NCBI GenBank assembly: GCA_033063855.1
Contig: CP093829.1
Coordinates: 12,865,537 to 12,929,536, forward strand
Source of the DNA: Smittia aterrima
Lineage: Eukaryota; Arthropoda; Insecta; Diptera; Chironomidae
Direction: 5' to 3'
DNA: 64,000 nt
Position 1 is the first letter of the stretch, and every line of letters begins with the position of its first letter. The notes beneath the pieces are model-generated. The model saw only the letters and a program-made list of their open reading frames with translations. It did not search any database and had not been told where the DNA came from. Positions 11,800-22,603 of this stretch are shown piece by piece. The position numbers and the translations under genes were made by a program.

Positions 11800-12782
11800 G
11801 TTGATGTAATGTTTGGATTTAGGTAGAAACTTCAACAATTACATGCAAAATGCTTTTATCTGACTTCAAAACAAATTAACTTTGATGATAATCTAGTTTT
11901 TCATAATTTTAAGAAATCAACAAGTTGTGCGGGCGTGATCGATAAGATAAGATATTAGACAAGATTTATTTTTCGAAGAGAAAACATGAGAAAACATTTA
12001 TTTTTTATCACGATAAGCTTTCGATTCTTATTTTTAAAGATGGCAAGCATCAACTAAGTTGATTCAACTTCTTCTTTGCATTTTCGGTTTAGACTCGAGA
12101 AGTATATTGGGCGATGAAATATCAATATTTACTTTTTTTGAAGGTCTATATTCAAGTGAAGATATCAAAAATTGATTAATGCATAAAAGTTTTCTGAAGA
12201 CCATAAGCAACGTCATTTGCATTTTCTTAATCTCTCAACTGTTAATTTGCTGCCGGCTAATGATTGCAAGCTCAAGTTTTGAATGAATAACTGTCCCGAC
12301 AATGTGTCCGGTGAGAAAAAAGAAAGAAAGCGAGTCAAATTTGATATTTTACGTTGTACTTAATTACTATGTAGTTTGAGCTTTTTCATTAGATGATGCA
12401 GATAAAAAAAGAGAAGTAAGGAAAGAAAGAGCAGACTTGTCTTCCTTTAAACACAACAATGAATAGATACAGTTTAAAAGATCATTCCAATCTTACCTAC
12501 TTACGGTTGCACTTAAATATTCTTCTATTGCTGAAACGAGACAAACATTTTTTGTCATAAGAGAAAGGAAATATATGAAGACGAACAAATAAAGTCATTT
12601 TTCATTTATTTTATTCACGTAAAACTATTTTTGTTGAACTTCCATGCTTTCAGGCAACAAGGCAGGAAAAAATTGTGAGAAAGCAGAAAAGAAGCATCAT
12701 GAATGAATCGTCTTTGGACTTCATCTTTGCACAATGTTTTTTAAATGTTTTATGGCAATTTCATTAAAAGCTTCTCCATATT
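11800..12782. other. Convergent intergenic region
   Basis: Nearly 1 kb between the tail ends of the RBR ligase (+) and the aminopeptidase (-), carrying both 3' UTRs. AT-rich, with no supported gene. Confidence 0.45.
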
Positions 12783-14677
12783 TTATTTCTTCGACTCTCG
12801 AATGATAAATTCGATTAACGTTCGAACGGGTCTCCCAGTCATCCCACTTCCAATATATGACTGATCGCTCGTCTCTGTCATTACTCCAGCGATGTCTGCA
12901 TGAAGCCATTTAGCGTCCTTGGGAACAAACTCGCGCAGAAAAGCTGCAGCTGTGCAACTACCTCCTCCTTTGCCCTTGCCGAGGTTGTTTAAATCATATG
13001 CGTCGTGTTCCGTCATTTGATTTGAGTAGTGTGAGAAGAGGGGCATTCGCCATACTCTATCGCCTGTTTCTTGTCCAGCGAGATGGATCGATTGCCAAAG
13101 TTCGTCATTCGTTGAGAAGATAGCGGTAACACAATCACCGAGCGCCACGCGAACCTACAAAAGTATTAATATGATAAGAAAAGAATGTCAACAACTCAGT
13201 GTTATCAACTCACGGCTCCAGTTAAAGTTGCAATATCAAGAATCCAGAGTGGATTACAGTCGTTTGCGTAACTCAAGGCATCGGCCAGTACCAATCGTCC
13301 CTAAATAATAAATTTGATAATATACATAAAACAGGAGCAAAACAAAACAAACCTCAGCATCAGTGTTATCAATGCAAACGCTCTTCCCACTTCGTCCTGT
13401 TATAACATCTCCCGGCTTTGTTGCTTTATTGCCAGGCATGTTCTCACATAGTGGAATAAATCCCTTTACGTTAACTTTTGTCTTTAATTGTGCCAAAGCC
13501 AAAATAGCACTTGCTACATTAGCAGCTCCTCCCATATCCGCTCTCATCTGAAAATCATTTAATATGATAAGATTTTTTGCTCAACAAAAAAATTTATCAA
13601 ACACTCTCACCTGATCCATTTTCGAGCCTGGTTTGATACTGATGCCACCGGAATCGAAAGTAATCCCTTTTCCAACTAAAGCAATCGGTTTCTTTGATGA
13701 AGGGTCACCATTGTAAGTAATCTCAAGGAACTTTGGCGGCTCGCTGGATCCAGCGCTTACTGACAAGAACAAATTCATTTTCTCTTTTCGCGCCCATTCC
13801 TCGTCGTGAATTTTTAGTTCAACATTGGCTAAGCCTGAGAACTTTTCTTTGACAATGTCACAGAAAGCAGTTGGTGTGAGATAATTCGCCGGCGTGTCCA
13901 TCAATGTCTTACAAAAGTTCTGAGCATTTCCATATATTACACCTTTCTTCCATTCCTCGCTTTCTTTTCCCGCAGCTGAATGAATCGATGGAAACTCGAC
14001 TTTCTTAGATTTGTATGGTTGGAACTTGAAGTTTGCCAAGAGCGCACCCTCAGCAGCTGCCGTTGCATTTCCAAGATCATCAACATGTACTTCACTCACT
14101 TTAAGCGCTTGAAGTGATTTAATGGCGCTTGATGCAGCTACACGAACACTTTCATTGACCTAAAACAATAAATTTCTCTCAATTTATCTTTTCGAGTCAT
14201 CGCGATAAACTTTTACTTACACTGTTGATCTCATCGAGCACTGAATCCCATTTCTTTGGATCCAAAGCTGTTATAGCAACTGCTTTATAGCCGTCAACAT
14301 TATCACCATACAAAATTCTTGTTTTGCCGCATGAGAGATTCTCACAGAAAGCACTTTAAGAATTAATTTAGTCTTAAATTAAATTTCAATTGTTAATGTG
14401 ATAATACGTACGAGTTTATTGCAGTTAGTAATTTTCCATTTGACTTCTCATTTACTGATTGCCCAAAAGTTGTCAGCTTAATTCCACCAGACTCGTTCTT
14501 CGTTGTTTTTGAGGAAAATATTCCAACAACTAGAGCTTTCTTTAAAAGAAATTTTAAAATAAGTGTGTCAATCTATTGATTGAATAATCAAACGTCACTA
14601 CTCACGGAATTGCTACTACTACTCATTGTTCGCTTTAATAGGGAATACGATGTGCTCTTAGCCAAACGCAAGATCAT
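12783..14677 (-). CDS. Cytosol/leucyl aminopeptidase, M17 family
   Basis: Seven exons on the minus strand (14606-14677, 14412-14539, 14221-14353, 13611-14159, 13353-13547, 13214-13300, 12783-13154) give 511 residues, close to animal LAP3 length. M17 enzymes are hexameric two-metal exopeptidases that remove N-terminal Leu and similar residues. Diagnostic blocks are present: VGKGITFDSGGISIKPGSKM with the metal-binding Lys and Asp, MRADMGGAANV, and the family signature NTDAEGRL at about residues 355-362, split exactly by an intron after NTDAE. The N-terminus MILRLAKSTSYSLLKR is basic and Ser-rich, resembling a mitochondrial presequence, and a second Met follows (MSSSSNS). Dual start use is possible. 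All exon phases agree. Confidence 0.95.
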
Positions 14678-14918
14678 AATAAAGTGAAGAGAAAATGTAG
14701 TGCCGAGACAAAAAATATCCAGAGACTTCAGTGAAAACGAGCACGAGGGTTTTTAAATGTTTTTCGTTAAAAAGTCAAAGTCTTGATTAAGATTTATTTC
14801 AATAAATAAATATTTTCCTACATAAACAAGAAGGATGACGCACAGCATTGAATGCAAATAATTTTTTGATATGCGTTCATTCCCCAGATTTATTTAAGTT
14901 AAACAATTAGCTAGATTC

Positions 14919-15872
14919 TCACAGCTTCTTGAGTTTTTCATAGGTCAGAAAGAACAAAACGTTCCAAGGACCCATTCGAAGGAATGACGGTACAAATCCT
15001 TTGTACAATGCGAACACTCCTTCATTTCGTACTATGCTCATGAGACATTCGAAACTGTTGGTGAAGTAAACAGTTGATTGAGCGACTGAAGTTGTTCCGT
15101 AAGAACGAATGATTTTTCTTTGGTTCATAAGCCTTGTTCGAATCACATCAATAGGACAAGAAGCTATTGCTGCAAGCAGCGAAGCGATGAATGATGAAAT
15201 GAAATGATTAACAGGTCGATCACCAATATGATCCAATAAATAATGCTTGCATAGATCATACACAGGAAGCTCCACAGCGGCAATTGTCATCGCGCGTTGG
15301 GAAGTCGGCATCACACCACGATAAAGTCCCCGGATGCCCTCGCACCGGTAGATCTCGTAAAAGCATTTATAAAGTGGAAGACTAATCTTCTCTCGTCCCT
15401 GAATCTGCATTCTGACTTTCAAAACATCTGTTGGATTAGCAATCGCTGAAGAGAAGGCACCGGCAAGGGCAGCGCAGGAGACATTGACGTACATGTTCTC
15501 TTGAACTGAATCATCATCGTATAAATGTTGAACAACCATCGATTTCAAACTGTAATAGCTTCCAAATTTCAATGTTCCATACACAGACTGCCGGAGAATA
15601 GCAGGAGCTATTCCGGAATAAAGCGCTCGAAGTCCTTCTTGTTTGTATATCTTAACTCCACAATCGAGCATTCCATTGTAGCGTGTGTTGGCTCTTCCCT
15701 CTTGTATTTGCAGCCGAGTTTTGGTCGTGTCAATCGGAAAGGTTCCTGAAATTATTGAGAAAAATCAAAATAAGGAAATCTAGAGAATTGTTGTACTTCG
15801 TCAACAGCTCTTACCGAATTCTGCAACAATACTTGATACACCACCGCAGATGAATGGTTTTGCGCTTTCCAT
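14919..15872 (-). CDS. Bmcp: Mitochondrial carrier, Bmcp / SLC25A14-SLC25A30 type
   Basis: Exons 15815-15872 and 14919-15745 on the minus strand encode 294 residues, normal for the six-helix mitochondrial carrier family. Three PxD-x-x-K/R-x-R signatures mark the three repeats: PIDTTKTRLQ, PTDVLKVRMQ and PIDVIRTRLM. The start MESAKPFICGGVSSIVAEFG and blocks such as LRALYSGIAPAILRQSVYGT and GIRGLYRGVMPTSQRA match the UCP-like BMCP1/KMCP1 branch. The protein should sit in the mitochondrial inner membrane; substrates proposed for this branch include inorganic anions, but nothing here shows it. The start is divergent from the tudor gene, with 232 bp between ATGs. Confidence 0.93.
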
Positions 15873-16104
15873 TTAACAATTATTTAATGATTTCTTGTTT
15901 TAAGTTAAAACCCCCATCTAGTGTTTTTTTTTGTCGAAAGGAGCCGCAACTACAAAAAATAAATACACTCAAACCTCTCTATCTCCACCACCTGAAAGCC
16001 GAAAGTGGTGTACATATTTAGAACAGATAGAGAGTAAACACATTTGTCAAATTTATAGCTTTAAGAAGCAACTGTCCACCAATTGTTAACATAAAACGCC
16101 GCTT

Positions 16105-17634
16105 ATGGATCGATACAGGTAAGATCTATTACGAAAGTTAGAAAGTCAAGTAAAGTTCAATTTTTACAGAAATGCTTCGGATATACCATATTCTCTTCTT
16201 TCGTCGTCAACGGAGTCAATCGGCGCACTAGAATTTAAAGCACAAATCAACAGGATTCCAACATCAACTCCCGTAAATTCTGACAATGAATCTGAAGATG
16301 AAGACGTTTCGAATCTACAGTCGAAGGTGGATAAGATTTCTTTCAGCCAAGGGAATCCATTTTTATCATCGAAAAATCCATTTGATCGTGAATTCATGAA
16401 TCCGTACGATTTAAATCTTCCATTTAGCCTCTTTTCTGAACATCCAAGTAAGAAACTAGACGATAAAGGCAAGGCTAAGACTTTTCCGTATGAGCAATTT
16501 GAAGGAGCACCTAATTCGAAACAAATCGAAAATTACGGTCAGTCAGAATTGAGCTTGAAGGTTTCATGGTCATCAAGCGATAACGAAGCAATCGAACGAT
16601 CACATCAGATGGCAGAAATCAACAGGACTTTACCAAATTCTGCCGACATCCTAACAAAGAGTGATACATCTCTGAAATCTGCAGAAGAACATGCTCCTAT
16701 TTTCTGTTGTGATGAACTACCTGTTGATGATGTAATCTTTCTTCCACCAGTCAATCGAGATCCAAATTTTCAACTTCCAATCAAGACATTGCCGATTAAT
16801 AACAAAGAGTTTCAGTTATATATCACCGAAGTCTTCTCACCAGTTCATTTCTGGTTCCATTATGGTGATGATGTTGAGGAGTTAATGGAAGAAATGATGA
16901 TTAAATACGAAAATCTGTCTGCCATTGATCTCTCATTTAGTCAGCAAAACATAAAAGTCGGTTTATTAGTCGCTGCATATATTCCGCTGTATGAAAACTG
17001 GAATAGAGCAAAGGTCATAAAACAGCCTGACAACAATCACATGGTGCGATTACTTTTTCTGGACTACGGAACTGTTGAAAATATTCACATGAAAGACATC
17101 AAATATCTGTATCCCGAATTTTTGAAATATGCTCGTTGCGCTTACCAAGGCCGACTTTTAAATTTGAAGCCAAAATTTGGAGAACCAAACTGGAACGAAG
17201 AAGATGTAACCCGCTTCATAGCAAAAATTGCAAACATTCCTTTCCAAGCAAAAGTGATCAAGATATCTCCGAACGAAGAAAGCGCATACGAACTTGATAT
17301 CTCATTCGTTCCAAAGGGTGCAACTGAATTTAACCTTCGACAGTGGGTGATCGAGAATTCTATCGCAGACCCATTTCAATTGATTGGTGAAACAGCAACA
17401 TATCCTTTCTGCTATCATTTTCCAACTTTCGCAATGCTTGAAAAGGAATATCCAACATTTCATGAGAAATCACAGATGAAGCTTGAAGGTATCGATTATG
17501 ACTTTTTAGTAGAGCATAACTTTTTTGAGAACCTTTCTTTTGAAACAATTCAGAAGAACCCTAAAATTCTATCAATGTTAGGAAACAAGCTATTCAAGAA
17601 AACCAAAGATTTATATTTCCTTCCGAAATAAAGT
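16105..17634 (+). CDS. Tudor-domain protein (single extended tudor)
   Basis: Exon 1 is only 14 nt (16105-16118, MDRY plus two bases) and exon 2 runs 16170-17631/17634, giving about 491 residues. Residues about 220-385 form one extended (SN-like) tudor domain: FQLYITEVFSPVHFWFHYG, then AAYIPLYENWNRAKVIKQ, LLFLDYGTVENI and LYPEFLKYARCAYQGRL. The LDYG and aromatic positions are those that usually bind symmetric dimethyl-arginine. Such proteins act mostly in germline piRNA/nuage pathways in insects. The N-terminal 200 residues are acidic and disordered with no recognised domain. I cannot assign an orthologue; germline function is inferred from the family only. Confidence 0.85.
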
Positions 17635-17933
17635 GACTATTTTCGAACAATCAAGTTGTACTAAAAAGCTTTTATTTACAAAATTGAAATATCAAACAGT
17701 ACAGCCTTTTTCCTAAATCTATGTGTAATATACAGGATATCTAAGGTTTCCGATATTAGCTGCTATGCTTGTTACGTTTGAAGGTGAGTAACTGGAGCTT
17801 TCATAAGAGTATTTATTTCAATTTGATTTCATTTTAGTTGCTTGCTATCAAGAAAAAATTACGAGCTTCAGTTTAAATTCGATGTTCTTTCAGCAAGTAT
17901 TCTTAAGAAACTGAGATTAGAGGAAAGCGAAAT

Positions 17934-19371
17934 ATGTCAAATGCATATGCAAACAGTTGCAGGATGTGTCTGCTGGAGTTGGAAGACGGAGTTAACGTAA
18001 TGAATGTTACTAAAAATGTTGAAAAGATGTTTTATAAGCTAATAAGAGTCCGACTAAAGACATCTCAGAAGCATTCATCATTTGTCTGCATTGATTGTTA
18101 TGAAACGCTGGAAAAGTTATATGATTTCTATTATATGATGATCGAAAATCAAGCGAAACTTAATGAAGTTCACGGCGATCAACAAGATCTTACAACGAAA
18201 GACGAGGGCGCACCATCATCTGATTCTAAGATAAAATTAGAAGAACCAATGTGGATTAAAGAGGAATTCTTGGATTTCGATACTTATGTAACTCAATATG
18301 TGTCTGAAGATACAATGATCTCAGAAACTGTCACGGAAAATGATCCTGTGTCAAATCGAAAAGGAGGTCACCTGAGGGACAAATGTTCTGAAGATGGTGC
18401 TTTCGATACTGAAAACTCAATTGAAGTCATCGAAGAAATGATAGTTGAGGATCATGAGGAAATTCCTGAGGATCACAGACTATGCTCAATATGTGCTGAG
18501 GTCGTTCATCGATTAAAGTTTAACGCACATGTAAGTTACGCAAAATTATATTGTTAATCGATAAAACATTTTTACAAATCTTTCAATATTTCAGATAAGA
18601 AAACACAAACTAGAAATAAATCAGAAAGTTTATGAATGCGATAATTGCGATTACAAGATCTCATCGAAAAATCTAATGTCAAAACATGCAGAAACACATT
18701 TTGGAGTTCGACGGCAACATAAATGTTCATTTTGCCCGAAAACTTACCTTGTCGCTACATCTCGTTTAAATCACGAGAAGAAAGTACATCTTAAGTTAGT
18801 AGAGAAACACGACTGCGCCTGCGGAAAATCATATCCAACTAAATCAGGTCTCTATAATCACACGCAAAAGGTACATACTTCCGGATTTTTTCCATGTCCC
18901 AAATGTGAAAAAAGCTTCACCTGCAAAATTGATTTGAATCTGCACAATATAAGATTTCACAAACCAAAGATTGCTTGCGAAGTGTGCGGACTTCTCAAAG
19001 CGCCTGGATTAATCTACTCAACTCATATGAAAACTCACTTCGCTGGTGAATTCAAGTGCGGTTTCGAGAACTGCGATAAAAAGTTCAACTATAAATACTC
19101 ACGAGATTATCATTTCGAATCCGAACATGGTTCACCTGAGGGTTTCAACTGTCCAACATGCAACGCAGTCTTCAAAATGAAACGACAGCTCAACCGACAC
19201 ATAAAACGGCAACATGAAAGCAACACGATGACTTGCGAGGTACCCGGCTGCAGTTACACGTTTAAAAGGAAAGAATACATTGTCAGACACATTAAAAATC
19301 ACAGAGATATCGATGATAAGGTCAAATGTAATATGCTTGAAGAACTGAAGACAAAATTTAAATTTTCATAA
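17934..19371 (+). CDS. ZAD-C2H2 zinc-finger transcription factor
   Basis: Exons 17934-18530 and 18595-19371 give 457 residues. The N-terminal ZAD has CRMCLLELEDG then FVCIDCYETLEKLYDFY, the two CxxC pairs of the treble-clef fold used for dimerisation in insects. An acidic linker follows (EEMIVEDHEEIPEDH). About eight C2H2 fingers then fill the C-terminal 270 residues, starting CSICAEVVHRLKFNAHIRKH with the intron placed inside this first finger, and ending with CEVPGCSYTFKRKEYIVRH. ZAD proteins form a large, fast-expanding insect family of DNA-binding nuclear proteins. I do not recognise the individual orthologue. Polyadenylation-type AATAAA follows at 19376. Confidence 0.93.
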
Positions 19372-19974
19372 AGAAAATAAAGGAAATCTCAAAAATTGCT
19401 GGTAATTACTAAAAAATTCTTTGTGTTTCGTCAGTGACAAATTGTCATTCTCAAGGAAAACAAGAAGTTCGTTTGTTTCAACTTTCGCTGCGAATTCATT
19501 TATCAAATTAATTCTACTGTTATCAAAATTCCGCGAATAAAATTTCCATTCACCGTTTAGAAATCAGCCGTGAGATTGCGTAATAAAAATAACGAAGTAG
19601 AACTAGAACGAGCAACTAAAAGTGGTCTGGGTCTATCATTTACATACCAGGAGATTTTACCTTGTCGTTTAAATTTTTCACGAGTCATCATGTGGCGCTT
19701 ATTTATTCAAACGATCCGTACAAAGTAAGCTCGGTTGAGATCTAATTTTTTATAATCTCCCATGTTTCGATTCCTCCTCGTCTCTCTTCACTGCTTAATA
19801 TGCGATGGAAGTTGTCGCAATATGTCTCGTCTGAAATAATCTTTCTGAGAGGGCGAAGCGAGTTTAAGAATCAACCTGCAACACGTCTCAATTGCTTAGT
19901 TGTATTTGTCGCTTTGGGGTAATTTAAATTAGATTAAAACAACGACTGAGATTCTCTCGACTCATATAAATAGT
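19372..19974. other. Intergenic region upstream of the RR-1 cuticle gene
   Basis: About 600 bp of AT-rich sequence with the 3' UTR of the zinc-finger gene and the upstream region of the cuticle gene. No ORF or repeat is supported. Confidence 0.45.
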
Positions 19975-19980
19975 TCGTAC
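19975..19980 (+). promoter_or_regulatory. TATA box of the RR-1 cuticular gene
   Basis: TATAAA lies 68 bp upstream of the ATG at 20043, a spacing typical of insect cuticle genes with short 5' UTRs. Confidence 0.7.
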
Positions 19981-20042
19981 GGTAGGCGCTTAGACTTAGA
20001 TCAAGTCGACACTCCATCCTATCATCTTGTTAATAAGGAAAA

Positions 20043-20879
20043 ATGAAATTTTTAATTGTGCTTGTGTCAACGGTTTTGGCTGCTAATGCAGCGCCACAAT
20101 TCATTCTTCATCCGACAGTTTACACTTCTGCTCCAGTACTCAGTCAGTATCACGCTCAAGATGCGTTGGGACAATATAGCTACGGGTAATTAAATGTTGT
20201 GAAACAGAAGCATATTTTTACGTTAATTAACAGTTACTCAGGTGGACCGTCAACAAAAAATGAAGTGAAAACTCTCGATGGAGTTACTCGAGGAAGTTAT
20301 AGCTATATCGACTCAAATTCTCAAATTCAAACTGTCAATTACGTTGCTGATAGTTTGGGATTCCGTGTGGCAGCAACTAATTTACCACAGCAAGTTGTAG
20401 ACACCAACGCAGCTCCAGTTGACAATGCTCAAGCTCCAAGACAAGTTGAAGATACACCAGCAGTTCAACAAGCTCGCGCTGAACACTTAGCAGCAGTTGA
20501 GCTTGCACGTAGTCAAAGTTCAGAATTTGAAGCTCCAAAACAAGTTGAAGATACACCAGAAGTTCAACAAGCTCGCGCTGAACATCTAGCAGCTGTTGAA
20601 CTTGCTCGTAGTGAAAGTTCGGGTATTGAAGTTGAAGCTCCTGAACCTGTTGAAGACACTGAAGAAGTTAAGAAAGCTAGAGAAGAACATTTGCAAGCTG
20701 TTGAAGAAGCAAAAGCACGCAACTCCGGATCAGACGATGGCGAAGTTTCGCAACCACAAGTCATTCAACTTCCAGCTGCTGTTCATTTAGCTCATGTCCC
20801 CATTGCCTATCATGCTCCAGGATTCGCATATACAGTTCTCGCTCCTGGTCATCATCTGACTCAAGTTATCGCTGTCTAA
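20043..20879 (+). CDS. RR-1 type cuticular protein with acidic C-terminal repeats
   Basis: Exons 20043-20185 and 20234-20879 encode 262 residues. A signal peptide (MKFLIVLVSTVLAANA) leads to an RR chitin-binding domain around residues 45-110. Across the intron it reads YSYGYSGGPSTKNEVK, GVTRGSYSYIDSNSQIQTVN and YVADSLGFRVAATNLP, which is the RR-1 consensus of soft cuticle. After it come three tandem copies of a roughly 30-residue acidic unit (QVEDTPxVQQARAEHLAAVE-like), then a hydrophobic His/Pro/Ala tail. The protein is secreted and should bind chitin. The acidic helical repeats are not part of the RR family core and are unusual. Confidence 0.92.
20432..20725 (+). repeat. Three tandem coding repeats of about 90 bp in the RR-1 gene
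   Basis: The nucleotide units beginning AAGCTCCAAGACAAGTTGAA, GAAGCTCCAAAACAAGTTGA and GAAGCTCCTGAACCTGTTGA each encode VEDTxxVxxAR-EHL-AVE. Copies one and two are close to identical and copy three is more diverged (KKAREEHLQAVEEAKAR). They are internal to the CDS. Confidence 0.85.
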
Positions 20880-21967
20880 ATTTTCTTTCCAGTCCTTCAA
20901 CCTATCCAATCAAAATGTGTTTCAATACCTTTCATTTACCTGAATAAAACTTTGAAGAAGTTCAACTGTTGTTACGCTTATTCGAGCAAGACTCAGATTA
21001 AATTTCTTAAATGAATCTGGATTAAGTTGCGCCTCATGTTGAAAAAATTTCATGAACACTTGACGAAACTCGATCGCAATTCAAGCTGATGAAATCCTCA
21101 GACAAACTCGAATGCGGTGAAGCTGTAGAAGCTAATTGTCAGACGCGTCGTTCTTCATTTTTTTTAGATCTAATCAAACCAGTTTTAATTTATCTGACTT
21201 GCTATGTGACATTCTCATGCTTACTTCATGTGAATATTACATCGATGAATAATTAATGCGTCTCGTGCTTGCTATTGTTCCGATGGCTTGGCATGTATAA
21301 CGTTTTTCATTAAAGGCGTCCGCGCATTAACACATTTGTTCCGTGTGGGTGTGGGATAGGGAGACAAAAGTTGGTGACGAACTTAATTGAAGGTCAATGA
21401 AACATATATTTTCCAAATATAAATACGATTTATTTTCATGGAAAAAGGATTGACAAAAAAAAATTATTTCAACGAAGGAAAATTGCCAGCGAGGAAAGTA
21501 CCTTTGAAGGTCATCAATATTGAATGAAAACTAATTCCCAATTTCTTCTGCTTAACTAAAAACAATATTTCCTTAAACGAACACAAAGCAAAGCTCTTAT
21601 TGGAATGCTACACATGAACGTTTGCGAATATATTTGCAGTGCAACTTTTTGCACAAAGCTTTTCAAAAAAGTGAGTAACACGCTATTAAGCAAAGATATA
21701 AATTTTTTCTGTCGATTCGATTCATTCATCTGATTTACAATTTCTTGTTGGCAGGTTCAGTTTTGATTGTTGGAAAAGTATTTTCATCTAAAGATTTTAA
21801 AGTTTTGGGTGCTAACGGGTAAAAATATTTTTCATCCAAAAGGGAAATCTTTTCTGTTTCTGGTCGAGGTTGAATTTTTCTTTCTTTTGTTTCCAATCCT
21901 TGCAAATATGATTTTTCGTACTTGAAAATCTAATTATGACTTAAACTTTGTAAAAATGTTTTAATGC
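20880..21967. other. Convergent intergenic region between RR-1 cuticle gene and TPPP
   Basis: About 1.1 kb, with AATAAA at 20943 for the cuticle gene. No supported gene. Low-complexity AT sequence. Confidence 0.45.
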
Positions 21968-22603
21968 TTAATGAGTTTTATCAAAAGTATCCTTGTGCTG
22001 ATATCCAGCAACGTAGCCACTACCATCGGGTACATCTTTACGGCCAGCGATTCCTTTGCCCTTTCCGGTCTCATCAAATCGTTGTTTGGAGCTGCCAGTG
22101 TACTTGGAAGTATCGGTCAATCTCGCGACTGTTTCAGCTGCTTTGGCGCTCGACTAAAATTCAAAATATGTTAAACGAAATTTAAAAAATATTTTATTTT
22201 TTACCTTAGCTCCTGAGTTCGAACCAGGAGCACCACAACCAGTCATTTTTGCTTTGAGTTCAGAAAGCTCAACTCCCTTCGTCTTCGCTAAATCTTCCAA
22301 GAACTTTTGGTAATCAACCACAGAAACCTTGACGGCCTTGAGTTTTTTGAAGTGAATTCCAGTGTCGGTCGTCGTGATTTTCTTGTCAATGACTCCAGCT
22401 TGCTTCATCCACTTATCTGACTGACTGAGTGAAATCAACTTTCCTTCAGACTTCACGTCACCAAACTTTGAGAATGCTTTGAATTGATCTTTAAAGGTAG
22501 CTGCCCCTTCAGCAGGAGCAGGAGATGCTGGAGCAGATCCGTTAGAGCCATTAGAGGCAATTTTAAGTGCGGCGATTTCTTCAACGGGAGCGGCTTCGGC
22601 CAT
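21968..22603 (-). CDS. ringer: Tubulin polymerization-promoting protein (TPPP/p25-alpha; ringmaker-like)
   Basis: Exons 22205-22603 and 21968-22153 on the minus strand give 194 residues. The p25-alpha domain is clear: FKDQFKAFSKFGDVKSEGKL, SDKWMKQAGVIDKKITTTDT, GIHFKKLKAVKVSVVDYQKF. The conserved C-terminal half is SSAKAAETVARLTDTSKYTG, RFDETGKGKGIAGRKD, and GSGYVAGYQHKDTFDKTH to the stop. TPPP proteins bind and bundle microtubules; the fly orthologue acts in neurons and axons. The N-terminus is Ala/Ser/Pro-rich and variable. The intron position inside GAK/SS is supported by phase 0 on both sides. Confidence 0.94.
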
